64,000 nucleotides of DNA. Origin: Sipunculus nudus. Its lineage: Eukaryota; Annelida; Sipuncula; Golfingiida; Sipunculidae. The stretch is from contig CM049312.1 in the NCBI GenBank assembly GCA_026874595.1, positions 47,865,429 through 47,929,428 on the forward strand, written 5' to 3'. A program made the translations under genes and the position numbers. Of this stretch, positions 1-11,275 are shown piece after piece. Below the pieces are notes generated by a model that saw only the letters and a list, made by a program, of their open reading frames with translations, was not told where the DNA came from and searched no databases. Positions within the stretch are counted from its first letter, which is position 1, and every line of letters begins with the position of its first letter.

Positions 1-1490
1 AAAATTAGTTTCTGGATGGTAATTCCTGCTTTTATTGATGTATGGATTTCAAACTTGACTTATATATGTCCTATTGAAAAAGCAAGACTCCAATTGATTT
101 TGGGGTCATGAGGTCAAAGGTCAAGGTCACAGGACACATCTTTAAAAATATTGTGGATGCATTTTCAGCCAAACATTTCGTCTCAGACCTTTCATCTTGC
201 ACATATAAGTCATCTGCCAATAGAGGAAGACCCCCATCAGTTTTGAGGTCACAAGGTCAAAGGTGAAGGTCACAGGAGCCATCTGTCCAAAAATTAGTTC
301 CTGGATGATAATTCCTGCTTTTATTGATGTATGGATTTCAAACTTGACTTGTATATGTCCCATTGGAAAAGCAAGACCCAAATTGATTTTGGGGTCATGA
401 GGTCAAAGGTCAAGGTCACAGGACACATCTTTAAAAAGATTGTGGATGCATTTTCAGCCAAATATTTCATCTCAGATCTTTCATCTTGCACATATAGTTC
501 ACCTGCCAAGAGAGGAAGAACCCTATCAATTTTGAGGTCACAAGGTCAAAGGTGAAGGTCACAGGAGCCATCTGTCCAAAAATTAGTTTCTGGATGATAA
601 TTCCTACTTTTATTGATGTATGGATTTCAAACTTGACTTGTATTTTAAAGTTCACCTGCCAAGAGTGGAAGACCCCTATCAATTTTTGAGGTCACAAGGT
701 CAAAGGTGAAGATCACAGGAGCCATCTGTCCAAAAATTAGTTTCTGGATGATAATATCTTCTTTTATTGATGTATGGATTTCAAACTTGACTTGTATATG
801 TCCCATTGGAAAAGCAAGACCAAAATTGATTTTGGGGTCATGAGGTCAAAGGTCAAGGTCACAGGACACATCTTTTAAAAGATTGTGGATGCATTTTCAG
901 CCAAACATTTCATCTCAGATCTTTCATCTTGCACATATAGTTCACCTGCCAAGAGAGGAAGAACCCTATAAATTTTGAGGTCAGAGGTGAAGGTCACAGG
1001 AGCCATCTGTCCAAAAATTAGTTTCTGGATGATAATATCTTCTTTTATTAATGTATGGATTTCAAACTTGACTTGTATATGTCCTATTGGAAAAGCAAGA
1101 CCAAAATTGATTCTGGGGGCATGAGGTCAAAGGTCAAGGTCACAGGAAACCTCTTTAAAAAGATTGTGGATGCATTTTCAGCCAAACAATTCATCTAAGA
1201 TCTTTCATCTTGCATAGAAAGTTCACCTGCCAAGAGTGGAAGACCCCTTTCAATTTTTGAGGTCACAAGGTCAAAGGTGAAGGTCACAGGAGCCATCTGT
1301 CCAAAAATTAGTTTCTGGATGATAATTCCTGCTTTATTGATTTATAGATTTCAAACCTGACTTGCATATGTCCCATTGGAAAAGCAAGACCCAAATTGAT
1401 TTTGGGGTCATGAGGTCAAAGGTCAAGGTCACAGGACACATATTTAAAAAGATCAAGGTCACAGGACCAACATCTTCAACAAGATTGTTG
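1..1490. repeat. 289-bp satellite-like tandem array, six units
   Basis: Units begin AAAATTAGTTYCTGGATG at about 1, 290, 579, 733, 1014 and 1304, so the full period is about 289 bp. The unit starting at 579 is cut to about 154 bp by an internal deletion. Each full unit carries two clusters of AGGTCA-like hexamers, AGGTCAAAGGTCAAGGTCA in one half and AGGTCACAAGGTCAAAGG in the other. The array begins at or before the window edge. Related but diverged units lie inside the G element at 41276-43696, so this array may be the core of a G-type element whose left end is outside the window. ORFs across it on both strands recur with the repeat and are not genes. Confidence 0.9.
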
Positions 1491-1811
1491 ATTGTTAGAT
1501 GGAAGGAACAATAAATATGCCAAGTGTCAGTATATGCTGCTAAAAATGGGGGTCTATTCTTGAAGGGGGGGGGCCCTATTAAGTCTGGGGATACTCTGGC
1601 ACCTGCGGTGCCAAGAAATGTCTAGTTTTACCCCTTTTCATAAGAGTGATTCTCTGTTTTGGCCCCCATATTTGGTGAAAAATATTGTTCTCAAGTTGAT
1701 AGATGTTCCATAGTTACTTGCCAAGTGTCAGTATATGCTGCTGAAGATGGGGGGACTATTCTTAATGGGGGGAGGGGGGAGGGGGGGGGGGATTAATTGT
1801 CTGGTGATACT
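1491..1811. repeat. G-rich ~203-bp direct repeat pair
   Basis: The phrase GCCAAGTGTCAGTATATGCTGCT occurs near 1518 and again near 1721, each time followed by an ATGGGGG-type run and a longer G tract. The second tract (1767-1791) is almost pure G with isolated A and would form G-quadruplexes. A perfect hairpin GGCACC-TGC-GGTGCC lies at 1600-1614. No coding potential seen. Confidence 0.6.
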
Positions 1812-2170
1812 ATGTCTAGTTCATTAATCTGGGATTGTAATCTGCCTGCTGTGTCTGCAAGGCATACCACATCAGCAAACATAAGCATTGAAAGATATTG
1901 TGAATTAATGTTTGTTCATAAAAAATGTGAAAAGTAAGGGACTGATCATAAATCCATGTGCCAATGTGACCTTGAAAATTACTAGTTAATCCTTCATTTA
2001 TTAAAAAAAGACTGTAATTTGGAGTACGTTGATTTAAAAATATTAAAAATTTTCCCTCTAATACCATATTTATGAAGTATATAGAATATAAGTTGTGTTG
2101 AATATAATCAAAAGACTTGGAAAAATCTATAAAAATTGCATAAAACTTTCCTTTTTTCTGCATCTATGTA
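1812..2170 (-). pseudogene. LINE reverse transcriptase fossil fragment
   Basis: On the minus strand the translation reads KKGKFYAIFIDFSKSFDYIQ, the RT block containing the first catalytic Asp (F-I-D-F-x-K-x-F-D). It runs on to GLTSNFQGHIGT, which matches the usual segment before the GTRQG block, although the RQG residues are gone. In a shifted frame near 1812-1890 the same strand reads MLMFADVVCLADT, the position of the FADD catalytic box with one Asp codon lost. Together these show a non-LTR retrotransposon RT, possibly CR1/Jockey/RTE-like, with at least one frameshift and a damaged active site. Only about 115 codons remain. I saw no endonuclease, poly(A) tail or flanking duplication. Confidence 0.72.
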
Positions 2171-2569
2171 AAGAACAATGAATAAGGCAATTGAACCAAT
2201 CAAATGACTTGCATACACTGGTTCTACAGGGACATCTGGTGTGATGTTTTTATCAGACATTTAGCATTTGCTGAGAAGGCATAGAAAATCAGACCAATAG
2301 AATAAAGCCATATAAGCCTTCCCGGTTCTGATTCATGTATTCTTGTTCAGAAACTGTGTAGCCACAGACTTGGTAATTTGAATATCTGTTTATTCAGTTC
2401 ACACTGAAATCTGACTTGGTAATATTAAATTGTCCATGCTCCAAAGCTTAAAAGACCAACCCATATTGTTCTGTGATTAACATGATAGGGCTGATGAATA
2501 ACCTGAGAGCATCTTTCAAAATACCCCTGATCTTTCATATAGAATAGACAGTATAACATTGTGTTACAG
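2171..2569. other. Non-repeat intronic DNA before HEATR6 exon
   Basis: No family repeat or convincing coding segment is recognisable. The lower part may hold more decayed RT sequence. It ends in the acceptor TGTTACAG at 2562-2569, which sets the start of the exon that follows. Confidence 0.4.
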
Positions 2570-2684
2570 GCCAGGATCAGGAGTGTACCTGTGTGAGCAG
2601 CATCAACAGAATGTCTTTAATATGCTGCTGACTGTATTGAGACGTCCTAGGGATCCCAGGATGGATGAGGTCACATATTGCAGG
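2570..2684 (+). CDS. HEATR6: HEATR6-like exon (upstream of two seen)
   Basis: The exon is bounded by an acceptor (TTACAG|G, AG at 2568-2569) and a consensus donor (AGG|GTGAGT at 2685-2690). One frame, starting CCA at 2571, is open for 38 codons; the other two have stops. The peptide contains PGSGVYL, then QQNVFNMLLTVL and MDEVTYC. From memory, vertebrate HEATR6 has the same order in its N-terminal HEAT-repeat region: PG-x-YL, QNV, LT-I-L, MDDITFC. HEATR6 is a large cytosolic/nuclear HEAT-repeat protein of poorly known function. The exon enters with one base completing a split codon and leaves in phase 0, matching the phase of the exon at 33927. Its immediate surroundings are not a high-copy family. 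No alignment was run. Confidence 0.68.
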
Positions 2685-2714
2685 GTGAGTGAGAGGAACA
2701 TGCTTTGTGATTTA

Positions 2715-2794
2715 AAGGGGTGGTATGGTCATTAGCCCTGATGTAACTGCTGCACAAGTTTGGGCGCCACCTGTAATTTCTGATTTTTAGCAAA
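2715..2794. repeat. F-family fragment
   Basis: The segment from GGTCATTAGCCC to ...GCGCCACCTGTAATTTCTGATTTTT matches the interior of the F element near 21240-21310 (GGTCATTGGGAC ... GCGCCACCTGCAATTTCTGATTTTT). Element B starts directly in its terminal T run. Confidence 0.6.
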
Positions 2795-3140
2795 CCTGTG
2801 AGCTTATGCGATGGTGTGGCGTCGTCCGGCGTCCTGCATCCGTCGTCTGTACGTTAACCTATACTATCTCGAAAACGGCAAGAGTTAGCATCACGAAATT
2901 TTATGCAAAAATTAGTCATCTAAAAAACTCAATCGGATTTTGCTTATATTTTGGCTAATTGCATTTTTAGCGAAGCTGTGAGCTTATGCGATGGTGTGGC
3001 GGGGTCCGGCGTCTGTCGTCCGTCGTCTGTAAGTTAACCCATACTATCTTGAAAGCGGCAAGAGTAAGCATCACAGAATTTAATGCAAAAAATTAGTCAT
3101 CTAAAAAACTCTATCAGATTTTGCTTATTTTTTGACTAAC
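2795..3140 (+). repeat. Duplicated B left-end head
   Basis: The first about 170 bp of B (TTTTTAGC...CCGTCGTC...TTAACC...ATCGGATTTTGCTT) appears at 2795-2966 and restarts at 2967. The same kind of duplicated head occurs independently at 15764/15928 with a spacing of about 161 bp. Confidence 0.8.
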
Positions 3141-4770
3141 TGCATTTTCTTAGATTTTATTGGGAAAAAGCTAAAAAACCTTTAAAAATCTTCTTCTCCG
3201 AAACTGTTCAGCCAAATTGTCCAATATTTCACAGAAATGATTCCTGGAACAACCTTTCTCAAGTTTGTTCCAATGGTTTAAGTTCGTTGATTTTTGGCCA
3301 AGTTACTGGAAGTTGAACTTTGTCATCTGTCCAAAAAAGCATAGTAAAATTACAATCTCAGAAAAGGCTGGAGCTATCAAAACCAAATTTTATGTCAATG
3401 TTGGTCACATGAGTCATATCTGAAATTGAGGTATTGGTGGCGCCACCTGCATCAGTCTTTTTTGTACGGGGGTCATCAGTGCCTGTATCATACTGATGGC
3501 TACAAAAAACTTCTTCTCTGAGACCATTTGGCCAAATTGTTTAATATCGCACAAAAATGATCCTAGGGTAGTGCATTCTGAAGTTTGTTCAAATGGTCTC
3601 AGTCCAGTGACTTTTGGCTGAGTTATGGGAAGCGGAATTTAGTCATATGCCATGACATCCCATTTTAGCTCAGTGGCTACAAAGATCTTCTCAAAAACCA
3701 CTGGGCCAAATTCTTAAATCTCACACATTAATTATCCTTAGATGTTGATAATTCAAGTTTGTTCAAATGGTTTTGGTTCAGTGATTTTTGGCTGAGTTAT
3801 GAGAAGCTTAACATAGCCATTTTGCTGTATTTTCCCACATGAGTTATAAACCTGTAAAACTTTTTTGACCGAGGCCACTGTGGCAAATTTGTTTAATATT
3901 TTACAAGAATATTCCCCTGAATAATTCTTATAATAATTGTCTTTTATGGTTCCAAAGAATGAATTTTGGCTGAATTATAAAAAATGAATTGAGTCATTTT
4001 ACCATATATGTAAGCTGTGTGAAGCAAAAAGATCTAGCCTGGCACCAGTTTATCAGCATCCATTACATCATGCCTCTAGACATTTAGATTTCAGGTTATC
4101 TATGGTTAATATTGACAAGAATGTTTTTTAAAAGCTTTTAAAAATGTAGATTTATGATTTTAGATATTCCTCATGCCAGGCAATGTTTACAATCACAGGT
4201 ATACAGCTCTCTGTGGGTATTAAAAAGACGGCTGTACATGGATTATAAATAACAGGTATCCATACTCAACTTAATTCAAGATTTTGCCATCAGTGAGATT
4301 TATCTGTTTTATAATTTTGCATACAATATGCATCTGTAGTAATTTTTAGCGAACCTGTGAGCTAATGCGATGGTACGGTGGCGTCCGCCGTCTGCTTGTC
4401 AACCCTTACTATTTCAAAAACGATTGTAAAATTAGCCATCTGAAAAACTTTGTATTTTCTTAGATTTTATAGAGAAAAAGGTAAAAACCTTTAAAAATTT
4501 TCTTCTCTGAAATGGTAAGGCCAAATTGTTAGATATTTCACAGAAATAATCTTTTATACCATCTCTCTCAAGTTTGTTTGAATGGTTCAAGTTTGGTGAA
4601 TTTTGGCTGAGTTACAGGAAGTTGAACTTAGTCATCTGTCAAAAAAGCATACTAAAATGACAGTCTCAGAAATGGCCGGAGCTATCATCACCAAATTTTA
4701 TGCAAGTGTTGGTCACATGAGTCATATATGAAATTCAGGTATTGGTGGCGCCACCTGCATTGACCTTTTT

Positions 4771-5067
4771 TTGAATCTTTCAATTTTTCAAAAGAGTTAT
4801 CCTAGGACATGGTTCTTTCAGTCATATCAGAAAAGCTTTTGTTGGTCCTATGGCCATTATTGTGTCTATTTCAAATTGAGAACTGCAAAACTGTTCTTCT
4901 ACAAAATTATTGTTTCAGTTATAACTTCTGTAACATTGCACAAAAATTATTCTCAGGTGGCCTTTGTTCAAGTTTACTTGAATGATTTTTGGCAGAAGTA
5001 TTGGACCTTTAACAATGAAAGAACTGCATCTTTTATTATTCTAGATATTTTGATAAAAAGTTTATGA
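4771..5067. other. Recurring 98-codon open stretch in B core, judged non-coding
   Basis: A 98-codon frame recurs at 8556-8852 and 51948-52244. It opens from TTG, not ATG, is Phe/Tyr/Lys-rich from AT-rich DNA, and lies over a diverged B core unit (CAAATTGTT...TCAAGTTTG...). Changes in the 51948 copy alter amino acids freely rather than favouring silent positions. I treat it as repeat sequence that happens to lack stops. Confidence 0.7.
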
Positions 5068-5088
5068 ATATGTCAGCTTGAAAAAAAA

Positions 5089-5216
5089 AGCATTTTAGGC
5101 AAAGTCTTTCAGTATGTGTAAACAGATTCACCAACACTCCAAGATTGTGCCAAGCATTTTAGGCAAAGTCTTTCAGTATGTGTAAACAGATTCACCAACA
5201 CTCCAAGATTGTGTCT
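5089..5216. repeat. 64-bp perfect-looking direct repeat
   Basis: Two adjacent copies of a unit starting AGCATTTTAGGCAAAGTC, with CATTTTAGG at 5091 and 5155. The duplicated segment carries the same pair near 8876-9003. The related B at 52261 has only one copy, so the 64-bp doubling arose in this lineage before the 3.79-kb duplication. Confidence 0.9.
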
Positions 5217-5282
5217 GTATCTTAAAATAGGTTGAGAAACTGCCAACTGTTTCAGATTTGGCAACAGATCAAGAGTTCATTC

Positions 5283-5957
5283 TGTTGCGTGTAGCACAAA
5301 ACATCCCCGAGTTCCACTCACACAACGAAGATGTTAAATGAAAAACTGACTCACAAATATAGTACAAAATATATATAATTATTTAAACAAACATTATTTA
5401 CAATATATACAATACATGAACACAAAGTCTCTCACACATAATAACTAAATCTTGGTGCGGTACAAAATGAAGAAATACTTATCTGCTGTAAATCAAAGTC
5501 ACTGGTGCTGGTTCAAAGAAATAAAAATGACTCCGGGGTTGCTCTGAGGAGTCATAACGAAAGTTCAGTTCATAATCCGTGCACAGCCATAATAAAGTCC
5601 AAAACGTCCGAAATGTCTCCGCCTTATCACAAGGAGACTACACATCATCAGGCCTGGATATCCCTGGATATCAGTTCTTGTTTGCAACCCAATTCAAAAT
5701 CACTAAATAAAGGGTATTTATAGTGTCTGTGGACCTTAACGCAATATCGATCGATCCACTTTTAAATTCAAGTTCAGGTTGTTTAACCGCTGTTAATGAA
5801 TGAATGAAAACGTTCTCTTTGTCCGTTTATTTGTTGTTGCCGGAGTTCAATAGATGACTGTAAGCGACACGGGTCAACACGTTCCTGTTGTTCCTGGGTC
5901 AATGGTTCTAAGGTCCTTCCGTGAGTGCCCTGCCATCGCATACGGACATACATCACA
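5283..5957. mobile_element. Solo LTR-like insertion (675 bp), copy 1
   Basis: The insertion starts TGTTGCGTGTAGC and ends CATACATCACA (5' TG, 3' CA). It is flanked by ATTC at 5279-5282 and 5958-5961. The related B at 52376-52395 has the uninterrupted site GAGTTCATTCAGTGCAGCC, so both boundaries and the 4-bp duplication are directly supported. TG...CA ends with a 4-5-bp duplication are typical of LTR retrotransposons. A TATAAATA box on the minus strand (about 5714-5722) suggests minus orientation. No gag/pol is present. Confidence 0.75.
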
Positions 5958-5959
5958 AT

Positions 5960-6340
5960 TCAGTGCAGCCAGATATAGGTCAAGAGTTCAATCAGTGCAG
6001 CCAAGCACAAGGCATGTGATTACCTCATGGGTGTCATGCCCCTCAGGGCAGGGCCCCTGCATGAGCTTATGCAAAGGTGTGGCTACTATTTCAGACTTGG
6101 CAACAGGCTAGAGGTCAGTCTTGATCTATTTATAGCTTTGGCAGACTGCCAACTGTATCAGATTAGGCAATAGGTCAAGAGTTCACTCGGTACAGCCAGG
6201 TATGGGTCAGGAGTTCACACAGTGCAGTAGCTGCATTCTATTTATAGTGTTAGCAGACTGCCAACTGTGTAAGATTATGCAAAAGTTCACTCAGTCTAGC
6301 CAGGTACAGGTCAAGAATTCACTCAGTGCAGTAGCTTCAG
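5960..6340. repeat. 32-bp interspersed units of B (GTTCACTCAGTGCAGCCAGG)
   Basis: Loose tandem copies of about 32 bp alternate CAGTGCAGCCAGG and CAGTCTAGCCAGG, each followed by TACAGGTCAA. The clearest spacing is at 15180, 15212 and 15244. The module recurs at 9746-10125, 15180-15260, 25730-25970, 52380-52700, 53950-54050 and 58735-58975, always between the B core and the GGTGGCGCCACC array. Confidence 0.75.
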
Positions 6341-6479
6341 GCAGCAATTTGTCACAGGTTACTCAGGGGCAACTGCATTGCTCACCTAAGCTTTGTCAGC
6401 CAAGTGCATCAAACTCTGGGGCAGTTTGATGTATTGGCTGATATTTTGACCTGTCTGTGTGTCTTTGATGGCTTTCCCA

Positions 6480-7487
6480 TTCACAAGACAGGTGTCGCCA
6501 CCTATAATGACTTTTGCACAGTGTATGTGCCTGCTTATTACTACAGAGGAATTTGATATATCAACCTGAAATTGGGCATATATATACACATCGAATAGCT
6601 TTGTCGTATACAAGACTGGTGGCGCCACCTACAATAATTTTTGCACAGTGTATGTCCCTGCTTATTTCACAGGAGGGGTTTGACATATCAGACTGACATT
6701 GGGCATATTTATATATCTCTTTTTTGTATATAAGACTGGTGGTGCCAGCTACAATCATTTATCCGCCAAAACAGAGTTTTGCGGATACTAGTAAGTTTTC
6801 AGTCAGACGACGATGCTGCCGCAGTCACCGCATAGGTTTCCGGAGAACTGCTCCATAACTACTGGGCAGAATTTTTCAAAATTTAGAATCATGATCGGTC
6901 ACGTGTGAACTGCTGCGCCCTAATTTTTTGGTGACCTCTGACCTTTCCTCTCTGCCCAGCATCCATTTGTGCGTCTGTTTCCACACATAAACCCACATAT
7001 CTCGTGAACCGTTTGACCGATAAGGCTAAAGATTTTGCACAAATGTAGCTCTTGGAAAGCTTTATGACATACAATGGCATATAATGGTGGTGCCACCTGC
7101 AACCATTTTTGCACAGCCTCCATCTGTTCATCTGCCTTGGGATAAAAACACTCATATCTCTGCATTAGTTGGACTTTTCCATATGAAATTTTGCATGTGT
7201 ATACATCCTGGACAGCTTTCTTGATTTTATGACAGGTGGCGCCACCAACATTCAAGTTTAAGCTGCAGATATCCAAGCTCATATCTCAGGAACCATTTGA
7301 CCGATTGGGCAAAAATTATGCATGTTTATAGATCTCATATAGGTCTTTCTCATACGCAAAAGCAGTGGCGCCACCTGCAATCATTTTTGCACAGCGCCCA
7401 TCTTTTTGTTTGCCGTGGGATAAAATCACTCATATTTCAGCAGTAGTTTGACATATTTGCCTAAAATTTTGCAGGTTTATACATCTT
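6480..7487. repeat. GGTGGCGCCACC core array (in copy 1)
   Basis: Alternating monomers each carry the palindrome GGTGGCGCCACC or a near variant (about 6619, 7091, 7235, 7363), separated by blocks reading CATCTCTCAGCAGTGGTTTGAC-like and GTTTGACCGATTGGGC-like sequence. Apparent ORFs on both strands recur with the repeat and are artefacts. Confidence 0.8.
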
Positions 7488-10400
7488 GGGCCAAATTCTT
7501 AAATCTCACACATTAATTATCCTTAGATGTTGATAATTCAAGTTTGTTCAAATGGTTTTGGTTCAGTGATTTTTGGCTGAGTTATGAGAAGCTTAACATA
7601 GCCATTTTGCTGTATTTTCCCACATGAGTTATAAACCTGTAAAACTTTTTTGACCGAGGCCACTGTGGCAAATTTGTTTAATATTTTACAAGAATATTCC
7701 CCTGAATAATTCTTATAATAATTGTCTTTTATGGTTCCAAAGAATGAATTTTGGCTGAATTATAAAAAATGAATTGAGTCATTTTACCATATATGTAAGC
7801 TGTGTGAAGCAAAAACATCTAGCCTGGAACCAGTTTATCAGCATCCATTACATCATGCCTCTAGACATTTAGATTTCAGGTTATCTATGGTTAATATTGA
7901 CAAGAATGTTTTTTAAAAGCTTTTAAAAATGTAGATTTATGATTTTAGATATTCCTCATGCCAGGCAATGTTTACAATCACAGGTATACAGCTCTCTGTG
8001 GGTATTAAAAAGACGGCTGTACATGGATTATAAATAACAGGTATCCATACTCAACTTAATTCAAGATTTTGCCATCAGTGAGATTTATCTGTATTATAAT
8101 TTTGCATACAATATGCATCTGTAGTAATTTTTAGCGAACCTGTGAGCTAATGCGATGGTACGGTGGCGTCCGCCGTCTGCTTGTCAACCCTTACTATTTC
8201 AAAAACGATTGTAAAATTAGCCATCTGAAAAACTTTGTATTTTCTTAGATTTTATAGAAAAAAAGGTAAAAACCTTTAAAAATTTTCTCCTCTGAAATGG
8301 TTAGGCCAAATTGTTAGATATTTCACAGAAATAATCTTTTATACCATCTCTCTCAAGTTTGTTTGAATGGTTCAAGTTTGGTGAATTTTGGCTGAGTTAC
8401 AGGAAGTTGAACTTAGTCATCTGTCAAAAAAGCATACTAAAATGACAGTCTCAGAAATGGCCGGAGCTATTATCACCAAATTTTATGCAAGTGTTGGTCA
8501 CATGAGTCATATATGAAATTCAGGTATTGGTGGCGCCACCTGCATTGACCTTTTTTTGAATCTTTCAATTTTTCAAAAGAATTATCCTAGGACATGGTTC
8601 TTTCAGTCATATCAGAAAAGCTTTTGTTGGTCCTATGGCCATTATTGTGTCTATTTCAAATTGAGAACTGCAAAACTGTTCTTCTACAAAATTATTGTTT
8701 CAGTTATAACTTCTGTAACATTGCACAAAAATTATTCTCAGGTGGCCTTTGTTCAAGTTTACTTGAATGATTTTTGGCAGAAGTATTGGACCTTTAACAA
8801 TGAAAGAACTGCATCTTTTATTATTCTAGATATTTTGATAAAAAGTTTATGAATATGTCAGCTTGAAAAAAAAAAGCATTTTAGGCAAAGTCTTTCAGTA
8901 TGTGTAAACAGATTCACCAACACTCCAAGATTGTGCCAAGCATTTTAGGCAAAGTCTTTCAGTATGTGTAAACAGATTCACCAACACTCCAAGATTGTGT
9001 CTGTATCTTAAAATAGGTTGAGAAACTGCCAACTGTTTCAGATTTGGCAACAGATCAAGAGTTCATTCTGTTGCGTGTAGCACAAAACATCCCCGAGTTC
9101 CACTCACACAACGAAGATGTTAAATGAAAAACTGACTCACAAATATAGTACAAAATATATATAATTATTTAAACAAACATTATTTACAATATATACAATA
9201 CATGAACACAAAGTCTCTCACACATAATAACTAAATCTTGGTGCGGTACAAAATGAAGAAATACTTATCTGCTGTAAATCAAAGTCACTGGTGCTGGTTC
9301 AACGAAATAAAAATGACTCCGGGGTTGCTCTGAGGAGTCATAATTAAAGTTCAGTTCATAATCCGTGCACAGCCATAATAAAGTCCAAAACGTCCGAAAT
9401 GTCTCCGCCTTATCACAAGGAGACTACACATCATCAGGCCTGGATATCCATGGATATCAGTTCTTGTTTGCAACCCAATTCAAAATCACTAAATAAAGGG
9501 TATTTATAGTGTCTGTGGACCTTAACGCAATATCGATCGATCCACTTTTAAATTCAAGTTCAGGTTGTTTAACCGCTGTTAATGAATGAATGAAAACGTT
9601 CTCTTTGTCCGTTTATTTGTTGTTGCCGGAGTTCAATAGATGACTGTAAGCGACACGGGTCAACGCGTTCCTGTTGTTCCTGGGTCAATGGTTCTAAGGT
9701 CCTTCCGTGAGTGCCCTGCCATCGCGTACGGACATACATCACAATTCAGTGCAGCCAGATATAGGTCTAGAGTTCAATCAGTGCAGCCAAGCACAAGGCA
9801 TGTGATTACCTCATGGGTGTCATGCCCCTCAGGGCAGGGCCCCTGCATGAGCTTATGCAAAGGTGTGGCTACTATTTCAGACTTGGCAACAGGCTAGAGG
9901 TCAGTCTTGATCTATTTATAGCTTTGGCAGACTGCCAACTGTATCAGATTAGGCAATAGGTCAAGAGTTCACTCGGTACAGCCAGGTATGGGTCAGGAGT
10001 TCACACAGTGCAGTAGCTGCATTCTATTTATAGTGTTAGCAGACTGCCAACTGTGTAAGATTATGCAAAAGTTCACTCAGTCTAGCCAGGTGCAGGTCAA
10101 GAATTCACTCAGTGCAGTAGCTTCAGGCAGCAATTTGTCACAGGTTACTCAGGGGCAACTGCATTGCTCACCTAAGCCTTGTCAGCCAAGTGCATCAAAC
10201 TCTGGGGAAGTTTGATGTATTGGCTGATATTTTGACCTGTCTGTGTGTCTTTGATGGCTTTCCCATTCACAAGACAGGTGTCGCCACCTATAATGACTTT
10301 TGCACAGTGTATGTGCCTGCTTATTACTACAGAGGAATTTGATATATCAACCTGAAATTGGGCATATATATACACATCGAATAGCTTTGTCGTATACAAG

Positions 10401-11275
10401 ACTGGTGGCGCCACCTACAATAATTTTTGCACAGTGTATGTCCCTGCTTATTTCACAGGAGGGGTTTGACATATCAGACTGACATTGGGCATATTTATAT
10501 ATCTCTTTTTTGTATATAAGACTGGTGGTGCCAGCTACAATCATTTATCCGCCAAAACAGAGTTTTGCGGATACTAGTAAGTTTTCAGTCGGACGACGAT
10601 GCTGCCGCAGTCACCGCATAGGTTTCCGGAGAACTGCTCCATAACTACTGGGCAGAATTTTTCAAAATTTAGAATCATGATCGGTCACGTGTGAACTGCT
10701 GCGCCCTAATTTTTTGGTGACCTCTGACCTTTCCTCTCTGCCCAGCATCCATTTGTGCGTCTGTTTCCACACATAAACCCACATATCTCGTGAACCGTTT
10801 GACCGATAAGGCTAAAGATTTTGCACAAATGTAGCTCTTGGAAAGCTTAATGACATACAATGGCATATAATGGTGGTGCCACCTGCAACCATTTTTGCAC
10901 AGCCTCCATCTGTTCATCTGCCTTGGGATAAAAACACTCATATCTCTGCATTAGTTGGACTTTTCCATATGAAATTTTGCATGTGTATACATCCTAGACA
11001 GCTTTCTTGATTTTATGACAGGTGGCGCCACCAACATTCACGTTTAAGCTGCAGATATCCAAGCTCATATCTCAGGAACCATTTGACCGATTGGGCAAAA
11101 ATTATGCATGTTTATAGATCTCATATAGGTCTTTCTCATACGCAAAAGCAGTGGCGCCACCTGCAATCATTTTTGCACAGCGTCCTTCTTTTTGTTTGCC
11201 GTGGGATAAAATCACTCATATTTCAGCAGTAGTTTGACATATTTGCCTAAAATTTTGCAGGTTTATACATCTTGG
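7488..11275 (+). repeat. Tandem segmental duplication, copy 2
   Basis: Near-identical second copy, offset 3785 bp and then 3786 bp after a one-base change in an A run near 8865. Differences are scattered single bases, for example 4793/8578 and 5514/9300. After 11275 the sequence runs on (CTTGGATAGCTTTC) where copy 1 jumps back to GGGCCAAATT. Confidence 0.95.
9069..9743. mobile_element. Solo LTR-like insertion (675 bp), copy 2
   Basis: This is the same insertion at the same relative position, carried along by the 3.79-kb duplication and not independently inserted. It keeps TG...CA ends and ATTC flanks. Confidence 0.75.

Larger units (their letters stand above)
3703..7487 (+). repeat. Tandem segmental duplication, copy 1
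   Basis: This 3785-bp segment is repeated head to tail at 7488-11275, at about 99% identity by eye. It carries part of the B core, the internal B head at 4347, a 64-bp duplication (5089-5216), a solo LTR (5283-5957), 32-bp units and part of the GGTGGCGCCACC array. The junction (CATCTTGG|GCCAAATT) shares TGG with both parental sequences. Confidence 0.95.

Noticed and set aside
4771-5067. 98-codon open frame conserved at three loci (also 8556 and 51948)
   Set aside because: No ATG start, composition of AT-rich repeat DNA, and the third copy changes amino acids as often as silent sites. Two of the three copies are also a recent duplication.
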